From NCBI RefSeq assembly GCF_000340565.2, contig NZ_CP007203.1, positions 2,349,858 through 2,413,857 of the forward strand: 64,000 nt of DNA. Direction: 5' to 3'. The notes below the pieces were generated by a model that worked only from the letters and a program-made list of their open reading frames with translations, ran no database searches and was not told the origin of the DNA. Below are positions 1 through 9,380 of the stretch, one piece after another (position 1 is the first letter of the stretch; every line of letters starts with the position of its first letter). Position numbers and translations under genes: made by a program. Origin of the DNA: Nodularia spumigena CCY9414 (GTDB taxonomy: Bacteria > Cyanobacteriota > Cyanobacteriia > Cyanobacteriales > Nostocaceae).

Positions 1-2
1 AA

Positions 3-743
3 CGAGGAGAAATTCACGGAATTGGTTTTGATACTGACAATGATGTCATCAATAACCCCCAAAACTTATTCCAACTTAGTGGAACTCAAAATTGGGGACT
101 GAATAACTTTAAAAACTATAGCACTGGTTCTGGTTGGCAATCTTACAGTATTACCGTAGGAGATTACTTCACCGGAGATTTCAACTACCTCACCTTTGCC
201 AATGACCATGATGTAGCCTCACCTGATAGTAATGGTCAGTTCCGCAATATCCAACTCTACGAGAATCAGAATAACAACCTCAGCGTCAATATCAACGGTA
301 GTAGCAACGAATACGCTCTTTCCGCCGCCTCCCAAGATGTCACAGATGAATACGTTATCTCGGCTGATAAAACTCAACTAGGACTATCCGGTAACACCTG
401 GAAAAAACTGGACATTGGTAATTACAATATTACCAACAACACCATCCTGGAATTTGAATTCCAAAGCAGCAAACGAGGAGAAATTCACGGAATTGGTTTT
501 GATACTGACAATGATGTCATCAATAACCCCCAAAACTTATTCCAACTTAGTGGAACTCAAAATTGGGGACTGAATAACTTTAAAAACTATAGCACTGGTT
601 CTGGTTGGCAATCTTACAGTATTACCGTAGGAGATTACTTCACGGGCAATTTCAACTATCTCACCTTTGCCAATGACCATGATGTACTTAATCCTGATAG
701 TAATGGTCAGTTCCGCAATATCCAACTTAATGAGGCATTATGA
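3..743 (+). pseudogene. Repeat protein fragment, N-terminal part of a broken chitinase-type gene
   Basis: The open frame enters from the left edge and stops at TGA 741-743. It encodes about 1.6 copies of a 157-residue repeat; the unit recurs exactly 471 bp later (1-236 against 472-707 are nearly identical). Each unit contains GEIHGIGFDTDND, a QNWG segment and LTFANDHD, which looks like a secreted beta-sandwich carbohydrate-binding module, but I cannot name the family. Directly after the stop, in the +1 frame, a GH18 chitinase remnant follows with no spacer, so this was probably the binding part of one larger enzyme. The 5' end is outside the window. Confidence 0.6.
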
Positions 744-1032
744 TGTTAGTCCAGATTATATTCTGGGTGGATACATACCCTCTTGGCGAATTGATGGCAA
801 TACTAACCCAGAGGAAATTCCGGTTAATCAACTCACCCATTTGTTCTACGCTTTTGCAGATGTAGATCCAGACGGTAACGTTAGTCTATATGCAGATGGA
901 CTCAATGGAGATACTGATTACGTTAAACAGCAGGGAATTGGTGGTGCGTTCTTCTGGGAAATCACAGGTGATTTGCCCATCACTCATCCTGATTCCTTAA
1001 TCAGTGCTGCTGCTACAAACTTGGGCATTTAG
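739..1032 (+). pseudogene. GH18 chitinase remnant, frameshifted and internally deleted
   Basis: Frame +1 from about 739 reads YDVSPDYILGGYIPSW, then LTHLFYAFADVDPDGNV, which is the start of a glycoside hydrolase 18 barrel (beta-1 and beta-2). It then jumps to YVKQQGIGGAFFWEITGD with HPDSLISAAATNLG, the last strand and C-terminus of the same fold. The middle of the barrel, including the catalytic DxxDxDxE segment, is absent, so about 250 residues are missing and the product cannot be active. The join with the upstream repeat protein needs a single-base shift near 735-741. Frameshift plus deletion make this a dead gene. Confidence 0.7.
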
Positions 1033-1403
1033 TATTTGAATATTCCCCTAGCTACGCCCCCGGCTAAAGCTGGGGGATTCTAAGAATTACAACCCACATT
1101 CCGCACCCAATACTGTCACACATCAAGAAAAGAGCGATTAACTAGTACGTAAGAACTAAAGTAAATTAAGAGGAAAGGGGCTTAATGAGAATAGTCTTAG
1201 AAACCTAAGCAACTGTCAATTAGTAAAGCTTTCAGGTAAAAACCAGGATTGCAGGCGGAATATGAAAATCCCGAAAAAGTTTAAAAAAATTAATTGTTAA
1301 CCAAAATAGAAATGAGAAAATCAAAACAGAATTCATGGAGAATCCTGTTGTGATGTTGAATGTAAAAAAAATCCAAATCCCAAATATATATCATTTAGGC
1401 AGT
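1033..1403. other. Gene-poor spacer with a solitary IS200/IS605-type end hairpin
   Basis: No convincing gene. Positions 1054-1080 hold a hairpin with a CCCCC/GGGGG stem around GGCTAAAGCT, followed by GATTCTAAG. The same design (CTAAAG loop, G/C stem, GATTCT flank) occurs at 18735-18755 in a more complete element. I read it as a leftover transposon end. The rest is A+T-rich without recognisable signals. Confidence 0.4.
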
Positions 1404-1808
1404 GTACTCAGTAACGACTCAATGTTAAAGGAATATAAAGCACAGCAATCATGTGAACGGGGATTTGGTTTTCTCAAAGACCCATTATTTTTTGCAGATA
1501 GTATCTTTCTCAAAAGCCCTGAGAGAATTGAATCCCTAGCAATGATTATGGGTTTATGCTTGCTGGTATATACCCTGGCATAAAGACAAATACGAGCCGC
1601 TTTACGAGAAAATAAATCAACAATTAGAAATCAGTTAGGTAAACCAACTGCAAAACCGACTTTACGCTGGATATTTCAATGCTTTCAGTCGATTCATTTA
1701 GTTACATCTAATGACCAAATTCAAATCTCTAATCAGAATAAAGATAAAGATTTTATTCTGAGACTATTACCATCAGATTGTCTTCATTACTATAAATTCG
1801 TTACCTAA
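1404..1808 (+). pseudogene. IS transposase C-terminal remnant (IS1634-like, IS4 superfamily)
   Basis: The frame beginning around ATG 1335 reads LSNDSMLKEYKAQQSCERGF, then GFLKDPLFFADSIFLKSPER, and runs to TAA 1806-1808. The ERGFxFLKDP block and following MGLCLLVYTL are typical of the C-terminal end of IS1634-type DDE transposases. An in-frame TAA at 1581-1583 replaces what should be glutamine (TLA-stop-RQIRAAL), and no DDE N-terminal part is present. The first 20 or so codons of the open frame look unrelated. Family assignment is from memory of the motif. Confidence 0.6.
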
Positions 1809-2182
1809 ATATTCTCGCAATCACGTATTTAATTAGTTATTTCTTGGAAGTCCCATATTAAAATCACTAAAATAGCATCATCCCTCTGGAGTATATCTAT
1901 ACAGGTTGATGCTCTAACTTTTGTATGATTATTATAAAACAGTAAATTTTGCACCATCGGACTGGGAGCCTATGGCGCTGCTTGACCCCAGAAGTGGCAG
2001 AAAACAAGGTGCTGCAACCTATTCACCCAAAACTTCAAGTTCATATTGCTGAATAAATAAATACTACTTAACCATGTAAATACTGACTACCAGAGCCGCC
2101 GCGCATTCACCTAGAGAAAGATACCCTAATGATTAAAATTTGTAAGAATTGAAATAATAACAGATATTCTGGAGGTAGTTCA
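1809..2182. other. Spacer upstream of the BtuF-like gene
   Basis: No gene and no cobalamin riboswitch box seen. The stretch 1980-2054 reads in one frame as CLTPEVAENKVLQPIHPKLQ ending in a stop at 2054, which could be the tail of a lost gene, but the match is to no family I recognise. A strong ribosome-binding site GGAGG at 2171-2175 belongs to the next gene. Confidence 0.3.
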
Positions 2183-3109
2183 ATGGCAAATAATAGTGTG
2201 AGGATTGTTTCTTTGATTCCTAGTGGAACAGAGATTTTGGCAGCCCTGGGATTGAGTGATAAAATTGTGGGGCGATCGCATGAATGTGACTACCCACCAG
2301 AAATCCATAATCGCCCCATTTGTACCCAAGCACGCTTGAACTCTCATGACCCTAGCCGCAAAATTCATGATGATGTCAACGAGTTGCTACAATCGGCCTT
2401 AAGTATCTATGAAATCAAAACAGATATTTTAGAGAAATTACAGCCCACCCACATAATCACTCAAGACCAATGTGATGTTTGTGCAGTCAGCCTAGCAGAT
2501 GTAGAAAAAGCTGTTGCTAGTATCGTCCACAACTCACCTCAAATTGTTTCCTTAAAACCTAATACCCTTGAAGATGTTTGGCAAGATATCGAGCGAGTAG
2601 GTAATATCTTTGGTGTAGACTCAGTTCAGATTTTAGAAAATTTAGAAGCTCGCGCGACCATTTGTCAGCGAAAAATCCAAGGGCTTTCCTTAACAGAACT
2701 ACCCACAGTTGCTTGTATTGAGTGGACAGATCCTTTAATGACAGCGGCCAATTGGATTCCCGAACTCGTTAACTTAGCTGGAGGTCAGTCACAGTTTAGC
2801 GTTATCGGTCAGCCCTCTACTACTGTCCCGTGGGAAACACTCTTAAAAAGCAATCCAGATATCATCATTTTTATGCCCTGTGGCTTTGATTTAAATCGGA
2901 CTCGTCAAGAAGCCAAATTATTCATTCAACGTCCAGATTGGCAAAAACTTCACGCTAGCAAAAGTGGCAGAGTTTATATTACTGATGGTAATGCCTTCTT
3001 CAATCGTCCAGGGCCACGACTCGCAGATTCTTTAGAAATTTTGGCAGAAATTTTGCACCCCGAAATTTTCGATTATGGCTATAAAGGAACCGCCTGGGAT
3101 GTTATTTGA
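2183..3109 (+). CDS. Cobalamin-binding (BtuF/FepB-like) protein
   Basis: A 308-residue protein of the class III periplasmic-binding fold used for vitamin B12 and ferric siderophore uptake. It opens with VRIVSLIPSGTEILAALG, typical of the family, and has a conserved HECDYP block (about residues 33-38) and a cysteine pair in DQCDVCAVS (about 94-102). It has no signal peptide, as in the cytosolic BtuF-like proteins common in cyanobacteria, so it is less likely to be a transporter subunit; no permease or ATPase is adjacent. ATG 2183 has GGAGG eight bases upstream. The gene stands alone, converging on the minus-strand methyltransferase 8 bp away. Ligand unproven. Confidence 0.75.
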   Translation: MANNSVRIVSLIPSGTEILAALGLSDKIVGRSHECDYPPEIHNRPICTQARLNSHDPSRKIHDDVNELLQSALSIYEIKTDILEKLQPTHIITQDQCDVCAVSLADVEKAVASIVHNSPQIVSLKPNTLEDVWQDIERVGNIFGVDSVQILENLEARATICQRKIQGLSLTELPTVACIEWTDPLMTAANWIPELVNLAGGQSQFSVIGQPSTTVPWETLLKSNPDIIIFMPCGFDLNRTRQEAKLFIQRPDWQKLHASKSGRVYITDGNAFFNRPGPRLADSLEILAEILHPEIFDYGYKGTAWDVI

Positions 3110-3117
3110 AGCAATTT

Positions 3118-3834
3118 TCAAATCCAACCACCAAATACAGCTAAACCGTAATATTTCCAAGGTACAGCCACCGTCTTAAAGCCTGATGTGGTCAGCATTT
3201 GCAAATGAGTATCTAAAGTAGCGAGTTGGTCTTGACGAGAATATCCTGACTGACTACTACTACCAAGTTTAGCCCGAACCTCTGTTAAAGTAGTTCCCTG
3301 TTGGGCTGTCCATTCCTCTCGCGCCTTCTGATAAACTTCTGCTAGCACAGGTGATTCTGGTAATATGGGGTCTGCATTGCCAAAATAACCGCCTTGGTTA
3401 AGACTCATAGCAATTCGTTGAAATAACTTCAACTTCATCTGATCATCGAGATGGTGAATTGCCAAAGATGAAACACAGGCATCAAATTCGCTACCAATAT
3501 CGAACTTTTCTGGATTATCTGCCCATTCACCAAAGTCAGCTTGGATACCAGTCCATTTTTGTTGATATCCAGCAGATTTAATTTTCTTGCCGGCACATTG
3601 CAACATTCGCGGTGAGTAATCTAAAGCAATGATTTCAACATCAGGAAAACGCTGGAAGATTTTCAGAGTCAGTTCCCCCGTACCGCACCCTAGCTCTAAA
3701 ATGCGACGACTTGTGCTAGGGAGACATCGGGTAACCACCTCCAACATTTCATCATATCGGGGTAACAGTTGGCGAATGCCATCATCAAAATCCGCAGTGT
3801 TGGCGAATACTTCTCCGGGAAATATTTGTTGCAT
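3118..3834 (-). CDS. Class I SAM-dependent methyltransferase
   Basis: 238 residues. Motif I ILELGCGTGELTLKIF (about 46-61) and the acidic EIIALDYSPRML strand mark the SAM-binding Rossmann fold; CVSSLAIHHLDDQMK and a later GGYFGNADPI fit the C-terminal half of small-molecule or trans-aconitate-type methyltransferases. The substrate cannot be read from sequence. The gene is monocistronic and its 3' end lies 8 bp from the converging BtuF-like gene. The start at ATG 3834 gives MQQIFPGEVF; longer minus-strand readings through 3995 are in another frame and look spurious. Confidence 0.75.
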   Translation of the reverse strand: MQQIFPGEVFANTADFDDGIRQLLPRYDEMLEVVTRCLPSTSRRILELGCGTGELTLKIFQRFPDVEIIALDYSPRMLQCAGKKIKSAGYQQKWTGIQADFGEWADNPEKFDIGSEFDACVSSLAIHHLDDQMKLKLFQRIAMSLNQGGYFGNADPILPESPVLAEVYQKAREEWTAQQGTTLTEVRAKLGSSSQSGYSRQDQLATLDTHLQMLTTSGFKTVAVPWKYYGLAVFGGWI

Positions 3835-4090
3835 GAGAATTTGAACAGATAAATAGATCCTCTATTATCATGACGCATATCGAATAATTCCACTCTCCCT
3901 AGTCTGTAAACAGTAGCTTGCGGAGCCGGGAAGAAAAAGAAAATAGCTTTGGCAGGTCTTCCCGGATATTGATAAAATAAAAAAACCAGATACAAAACCG
4001 TAAAACAGGCTAAAATACCATTGTTTTGATTTTTGACTTACGCCCTGCGGTACTCACCCCAAAATTTTATTCCCAGACTTGGGAAACTAT

Positions 4091-5137
4091 ATGTTCCAGC
4101 TTGTAATAATTGTGTTTGTTGTGATTTTAGGTTCAGCGCTTTGTTCTGGTACAGAAACAGCGCTGTTTTCTGTTTCTCCCCTCAGAGTCAGACAACTAGC
4201 ACAATCAAATAACCCTTCAGCAGTGGCACTTTTGGCGATTCGGGAAAATATGAATCGACCGATTGCAACCATTGTCATCATGAACAATATTTTTAATATT
4301 GTTGGCAGTATTCTTACAGGTAGCATTGCTAGTCAAGTATTAGGAGATACTTGGCTGGGGATATTTTCGGGAATGTTTACCTTCTTGATTATCATCTTTG
4401 CTGAAATCATTCCTAAGACAATTGGAGAGCGCTATTCTGAACAAATCGCCATGCTGGCAGCTTTACCTGTCACTGGACTTTCTCTAGTTTTTACACCCTT
4501 AGTTTGGATTATAGAAAATTTGACCGCACGCTTTTTTAAAACCAAAAAACGACCAACAACAAATGAGGCTGAAATTAAGCTGCTAGCTAATATTGGTCAA
4601 CAAGAGGGGATTATTCAAAGCGATGAAGCAGAAATGATCCAACGGGTGTTTAGATTAAATGATGTAACAGCAGCAGACTTGATGACACCGCGCATCATGT
4701 TGACATATATCCGAGGTCATCTGACTCTGGAAGAAGCAAAAAGAGATATTATTGCTTCTCAACATACCCGAATTATTGTAGTTGATGAATCTATTGATCA
4801 AGTAATTGGATTTGCCTTAAAGCAGAATTTACTGACAGCGATGGTTGAAGGCAATAACCAGGAAAAAATGGCTAATTTAGCTCGGAAAGTTCACTTTGTT
4901 CCGGAGATCATTCGAGCCGATAAACTTATGAAGAATTTTATAGCAGCCCGTGAACATCTAGCTGTAGTGGTTGATGAATATGGAGATGTGGCCGGTGTTG
5001 TCACTTTGGAAGATGTCCTGGAAGTAATAACCGGTGAAATTGTCGATGAAACTGATAGAACAGTTGATTTACAAGAAATTGCTCGGAAAAAGCGAGAAAA
5101 AATGTTACAGTCTATTAATGTTAGTAATTCCCATTAA
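4091..5137 (+). CDS. CNNM/CorC-family membrane protein (DUF21 plus CBS pair)
   Basis: About 348 residues. The N-terminal half is a DUF21 (CNNM) transmembrane domain with four hydrophobic helices; SGTETALFSV at about residues 18-27 is the conserved signature and EIIPKTIGERYS follows the third helix. The second half is a CBS-domain pair: MTPRIMLTYI, then VVVDEYGDVAGVVTLEDVLE and ITGEIVDETD. Such proteins act in divalent-cation (often Mg or Co) export or sensing and are often annotated as haemolysin-like without evidence of lysis. It lacks the C-terminal CorC_HlyC domain. I chose ATG 4091; an in-frame TTG at 4079 adds four residues. Neither has a strong ribosome-binding site. Confidence 0.8.
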   Translation: MFQLVIIVFVVILGSALCSGTETALFSVSPLRVRQLAQSNNPSAVALLAIRENMNRPIATIVIMNNIFNIVGSILTGSIASQVLGDTWLGIFSGMFTFLIIIFAEIIPKTIGERYSEQIAMLAALPVTGLSLVFTPLVWIIENLTARFFKTKKRPTTNEAEIKLLANIGQQEGIIQSDEAEMIQRVFRLNDVTAADLMTPRIMLTYIRGHLTLEEAKRDIIASQHTRIIVVDESIDQVIGFALKQNLLTAMVEGNNQEKMANLARKVHFVPEIIRADKLMKNFIAAREHLAVVVDEYGDVAGVVTLEDVLEVITGEIVDETDRTVDLQEIARKKREKMLQSINVSNSH

Positions 5138-5341
5138 TAATCTGAACTGTACACAAGGGCGGACATCTTTGCCCGGACTCCATAAAGTTTATCTGCGTTT
5201 TTACCAGCTTTGAAAGTCAAAGGTGAAATGAATCGCGCCAAAGGCGGGGCGTAGCCCATCGCTGAATTTCTGCTGGTATAACCTACTTGACGCTCAATAT
5301 ATCAGTTGTTCTAGAAAACGCTAATCTGCCTAAAATCAACA

Positions 5342-5947
5342 TCAAAAAATTTTCACAGTCCCGGTAACAGGATTAAATTCAAATCGCTGTTCATAGTTAG
5401 TTTCACCATACAAATTGAAGCTAATTGTCGGTTCATCACCCAGGGCTTCAACATGATGAATAGCATCAGGCATTAAGCCAATAATTTCGCCGGGAGTTAA
5501 AATAACATCTCCAGACTTTTCAATACTACCGTTTTGATCAGTCCGTCTCCAAAGAGTATTTTTTTCTTCTCCACTAATCAGTGCGACAACTCCCCAAGTA
5601 GCATGATTATGAATTGGTGAAACTCTTCCCGATAACCAAGCGACTGTCTGCACCGTCAAGGGAAAATCCGGCTCATCATATAGGGTGAGGACTGACCAAC
5701 CTGTTTCTGGATTTGGTTCGAGATATTCACCTTGTAACCATTCCGAACTGGTTAATAATCGCCGCACTAGGGGAAAAATTGCTTGGAGTCGAAGGCGATC
5801 GCTCTTTAAGTTATGGAGAATATTTTCCAGATCAGTTAAAAACCGATAAAGTCGATATTGACCTGTCCATAATTCTAGATTGTCTGCCGATTCTTCCCAA
5901 GCTTCGCACTTACCATCATCTGTCACTAACCAATCTTGACTTAACAT
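5342..5947 (-). CDS. Cysteine-dioxygenase-like cupin protein
   Basis: 201 residues. The cupin core has PIHNHATWGVVALISGEEKN (two metal-binding histidines) and a later HHVEALGDEPTISFNLYGE carrying the third histidine, the arrangement of thiol dioxygenases such as cysteine dioxygenase type I. The likely role is iron-dependent oxidation of a thiol such as cysteine or 3-mercaptopropionate; the substrate is not readable. It has no signal peptide, so it should be cytosolic. The gene is alone on the minus strand, facing away from the sigma-factor pair. Confidence 0.7.
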   Translation of the reverse strand: MLSQDWLVTDDGKCEAWEESADNLELWTGQYRLYRFLTDLENILHNLKSDRLRLQAIFPLVRRLLTSSEWLQGEYLEPNPETGWSVLTLYDEPDFPLTVQTVAWLSGRVSPIHNHATWGVVALISGEEKNTLWRRTDQNGSIEKSGDVILTPGEIIGLMPDAIHHVEALGDEPTISFNLYGETNYEQRFEFNPVTGTVKIF

Positions 5948-6188
5948 ATCTTTTCAGGATTGTTATATCTAGGAAACCACACGCCTCAAGTTAACTTAAC
6001 TTGTTCTCCCCCATCATATTCCCACTATTTCGTCTATGATTTTACTGGATCCAATAATTTTTAGTAAACTAAATCCTTTTTGGCGTTTAGCTTCGTATTA
6101 ATTTATTGAAACAAGATTGACTCAATTTACTTTTAGTCACAAATACGAATATCATGCTTTAAATATTGTGTCAATATTTGGGTTCTAA

Positions 6189-6746
6189 ATGATGTTATCT
6201 AATGAGACAGATACCGAAGTATTTCAGGCTTTGCGTTCGGGAAACCTGTCAGCTTTAGGTATCTTTTATGAGCGTTATGGAGAAATAGTCTACCGAGTCG
6301 CGCTACGAATGTTAAAAAACGCCCAAGAAGCTGAAGACCTCACACAAGAAGTTTTTCTCAGCCTTTGGCGTAGTGGTGCGTATGACTCCAAGAGAGGCTC
6401 TATGCAGGCTTTTTTGACCACTCTCACCAGATCAAAATCCATAGACCGCCTCCGTCAAATACAAGCCAGATGGCAACGTTTGCAAAGATGGAATCACAGC
6501 TTTCCCGAAGACAATAGGAATAGTTTGATGGATAAAGCTTCAATCAAAGAAACATCCAACCGGATTCGTGAAGCATTATCTGAGTTACCTGATCAACAGC
6601 GACAGGTTTTAGAAATGGCTTACTACGAAGGTTTGAGTCAATCAGAGATTTCTGAGGACTTAAAAATGCCTTTGGGAACAGTGAAAACTTATAAACGCAA
6701 GGCTTTGTTAAAACTAAGGCAAATATTACAAGATTTGGTGGAATAA
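6189..6746 (+). CDS. ECF-type RNA polymerase sigma factor
   Basis: 185 residues with sigma-70 region 2 (YRVALRMLKNAQEAEDLTQE followed by VFLSLWRSGAYD) and region 4 (ALSELPDQQRQVLEMAYYEG, then LSQSEISEDLKMPLGTVKTY). There is no region 1 or 3, so it is a group IV (ECF) factor. It is followed two bases after its stop by an anti-sigma gene, the usual pairing in which the membrane protein holds the sigma factor until a signal arrives. ATG 6189 is immediately followed by a second ATG at 6192; either could serve. About 240 bp of upstream sequence probably hold its promoter. Confidence 0.9.
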   Translation: MMLSNETDTEVFQALRSGNLSALGIFYERYGEIVYRVALRMLKNAQEAEDLTQEVFLSLWRSGAYDSKRGSMQAFLTTLTRSKSIDRLRQIQARWQRLQRWNHSFPEDNRNSLMDKASIKETSNRIREALSELPDQQRQVLEMAYYEGLSQSEISEDLKMPLGTVKTYKRKALLKLRQILQDLVE

Positions 6747-6748
6747 TC

Positions 6749-7510
6749 ATGACAAACTTTCAAAATTTTGACGAATTACAAGAACTTTTGGCAGGTTATG
6801 TCCTCGGCGACCTAACTCCAGAAGAGGTTGCTAAGGTTAATCAGTTATTAGAAACGCGTCCAGAATTAAAAGTTGAGGTAAACCGTTTACAGAATAGTTT
6901 AGCTTTACTTCCTTGGGCTTTGCCGGAAACTTCGCCCCCTAAATCTTTGGGTTCTAAAATATTACAGGCTGCGGCTGCATCTCCTGCTAATTCTGTAGTT
7001 TCCACATCCAACCGAATTTGGAGAAAACCTAAAATTTGGTTTGGTGTTCTGGGGAGTGTTGCGGCTTCTGTTGTCATTAGCCTCAGCCTATATAGTTATC
7101 GTCTACAACAAGAAGTTACTATTGCTCAGGCTGAACTATCCCGTTATAAGGAAACAATAGCCTTACTTCGTCAACCTAATAACCGTTTGCTAACACTAAC
7201 AGGAACTAATGTAACTCCTGTAGCTTCTGGTAGTTTAGTAATTGCACCTAAGTCTGATGTGGCGCTACTTAGCCTGCAAAATTTAGACCCACTGCCCAAG
7301 GGTCAAATTTATCGCTTGTGGGCTATAGTTGATAATGAAAAAGTATATTGCGGAGAATTTAATTCTGACTCCCAAGGGACAGTATTAATGCAACTTCCTT
7401 TAGATGAGTTTATGACAGATTCTTCTGAGGCTGTGATTACTATTGAACCCATAGAAAAAATTCCCCAACCAACTGGAGAAACTGTGATGAAGGGTAGCAT
7501 TTCCTTGTAG
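6749..7510 (+). CDS. Anti-sigma factor, RskA family
   Basis: 253 residues. The N-terminal part (LLAGYVLGDLTPEEVAKVNQ) is an anti-sigma helical domain that would bind the ECF factor encoded just upstream. One transmembrane helix follows at about 91-113 (IWFGVLGSVAASVVISLSLY), then an external RskA-type beta domain with LPKGQIYRLWAIVDNEKVYC and AVITIEPIEKIPQPTG. The canonical zinc HxxxCxxC motif is absent, so it is not a redox zinc anti-sigma factor. It starts two bases after the sigma stop, so the pair is almost certainly co-transcribed. Confidence 0.85.
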   Translation: MTNFQNFDELQELLAGYVLGDLTPEEVAKVNQLLETRPELKVEVNRLQNSLALLPWALPETSPPKSLGSKILQAAAASPANSVVSTSNRIWRKPKIWFGVLGSVAASVVISLSLYSYRLQQEVTIAQAELSRYKETIALLRQPNNRLLTLTGTNVTPVASGSLVIAPKSDVALLSLQNLDPLPKGQIYRLWAIVDNEKVYCGEFNSDSQGTVLMQLPLDEFMTDSSEAVITIEPIEKIPQPTGETVMKGSISL

Positions 7511-7711
7511 AATACTGGCTCAAATTTACTGGTTATTTTCCATATTTTAAGACCGGGAAGGCAGTAATAGCAAAGAAGAAACAAAATAGCTAGTTAATTG
7601 TTGATTATTGTTGATTCATGAAAATCTGGAATCAAGAGAGATTTTTCAGGATAAAATTAGCTCATAACTTGATGAACTTTTGGCAAAAATTGATTTTTCA
7701 TCTCGAAAGTC

Positions 7712-9259
7712 TTAAGACAACTTCGTAAGCAGTTCTAAAATTCTTTTTGATGTTGGTGTTAACAAAGTACGGCGATAAGCATCTGCGGCTTTTTTAATAG
7801 CTTCTGCTTGAGTTGGGTAAGGATGAATTACACCAGATAACCCATTTAAACCAATTTTATTGACAATTGCTGTAGTTATTTCACTAATGGTTTCTCCAGC
7901 ATGACGGGAGACAATTGTTGCTCCTAAAATTTGGTCGGAACCTTTTTTGTGGATAATTTTCACAAACCCGTCTTCTTCCCCATCTGTAATTGCTCGGTCT
8001 ACACTACTAAAAGGAATTTTAATTGTATTAATCTCAAAACCCTGTTTCTGAGCCTCCTGCTCGTACATTCCCACGTGAGCAATTTCTGGGTCAGTATATG
8101 TCACCCAAGGCATGACTATACTACTAAGTTTGGATTTTCCAAAGCCAAAGGGAGAAAACAAAGTATTCTTAATTACAATTCGCGCTGCTGCATCAGCTGC
8201 GTGAGTAAACTTCCAGTTCATGCAGATGTCGCCGGCGGCATAAATTTTGGGGTTGGTTGTCTGAAGATAATCATTAACTTTCACCCCCTTTCTTTGGTCA
8301 AATTCCACCCCAACAGCTTCTAAATTTAAGCCTTCCACATTCGGTGCGCGTCCCGCACCAACTAAAATTTCATCAACAACAATTGACCTTTGAGAACCAT
8401 TGCTGAGAAAGTTAATTAGCTTTCCTTCTGGGGTTTTTTCTACACTTTGGATTTGGCTATTCAAAACCAAATGCATATTTTCTTGAATTAACCTATTTTG
8501 AATAATTTCTGCGGCTTCGCTATCTTCTTTATTTAAGATGTGAGAATCCTTATGAAACAAGATGACTTGAGAACCCAAACGTTGGAAAGCTTGAGCCAAT
8601 TCACAACCAATGGGTCCACCACCAATTACAGCTAAACGTTTGGGAAGTTCGGTGAGAGAAAATACTGTTTCATTAGTCAGAAATCCAGATTTTTCCAGTC
8701 CCTTAATCGATGGTCGCACAGCCCTAGCACCAGTAGCAATCACAGCTTTTTTAAAGCGAAGTTTTTGTTCACCAACTTCAATGATATTATCACCGGCAAA
8801 ACGACCACTACCTAAGAAAATATCCACTCCCAGCTTTTGAAACCGATGTGCAGAATCATGATGGCTAATACCCGACCTTAAACGGCGCATCCGTGCCATT
8901 ACTGCTGGAAAATCAACGTCTATTTTTTTTGGGGGGTTAATTCCCAAAGCCTTCGCTTCCCACATTTCGCCGACAACGCGAGATGAACGAATAATACATT
9001 TTGAGGGGACACAACCGACATTTAAACAATCCCCACCCATTAAATGCTTTTCAATTAAAGCAACTTTTAATCCCACATCTAAACCTGCTGCACCTGCGGC
9101 TACGACTAATCCCGCCGTACCAGCACCAATCACAACTAAATCATAACAATCAACAGGTTTAGGATTAACCCAATCAGGTGGATGAACATAGGAAATTAAT
9201 TTTTGATTATACTCGTCCATTGGTGGAAGAGTAACTTTTTGAAATGCAGAATTTGACAT
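7712..9259 (-). CDS. Mercuric-reductase-like FAD/NAD(P) disulfide oxidoreductase
   Basis: 515 residues of the class I pyridine nucleotide-disulfide oxidoreductase family. It has an N-terminal FAD site (DLVVIGAGTAGLVVAAGAAG), the redox disulfide GGDCLNVGCVPSK, a NAD(P) site AVIGGGPIGCELAQAF, the second FAD motif YAAGDICMNWKFTHAADAAA, and the C-terminal HPYPTQAEAI His-Glu pair. It has neither the heavy-metal domain nor the C-terminal cysteine pair of true MerA, so detoxification of mercury is doubtful. It is the last gene of a minus-strand set with a peroxiredoxin-like and a TVP38 gene, which suggests a redox role. Confidence 0.85.
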   Translation of the reverse strand: MSNSAFQKVTLPPMDEYNQKLISYVHPPDWVNPKPVDCYDLVVIGAGTAGLVVAAGAAGLDVGLKVALIEKHLMGGDCLNVGCVPSKCIIRSSRVVGEMWEAKALGINPPKKIDVDFPAVMARMRRLRSGISHHDSAHRFQKLGVDIFLGSGRFAGDNIIEVGEQKLRFKKAVIATGARAVRPSIKGLEKSGFLTNETVFSLTELPKRLAVIGGGPIGCELAQAFQRLGSQVILFHKDSHILNKEDSEAAEIIQNRLIQENMHLVLNSQIQSVEKTPEGKLINFLSNGSQRSIVVDEILVGAGRAPNVEGLNLEAVGVEFDQRKGVKVNDYLQTTNPKIYAAGDICMNWKFTHAADAAARIVIKNTLFSPFGFGKSKLSSIVMPWVTYTDPEIAHVGMYEQEAQKQGFEINTIKIPFSSVDRAITDGEEDGFVKIIHKKGSDQILGATIVSRHAGETISEITTAIVNKIGLNGLSGVIHPYPTQAEAIKKAADAYRRTLLTPTSKRILELLTKLS

Positions 9260-9380
9260 TAATAAACTCCTTTAACGATTAATAATTGATTTAGAAATCT
9301 GCTTTGCAGCACTTTTTTAAACGCATGGTAATTTAAGAGACATTACTACTAATTACAAATTACGAACTACGAATTACAAA

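Noticed and set aside
1975-2054. Gene remnant reading CLTPEVAENKVLQPIHPKLQ
   Set aside because: Too short, no recognisable family, and other frames are equally open.
1809-2182. Cobalamin riboswitch upstream of the BtuF-like gene
   Set aside because: No B12-box (GCCACTG) or its usual helices seen; the BtuF-like product also lacks a signal peptide.
3696-3995. 99-residue minus-strand frame
   Set aside because: Overlaps the methyltransferase start in another frame and has no ribosome-binding site.
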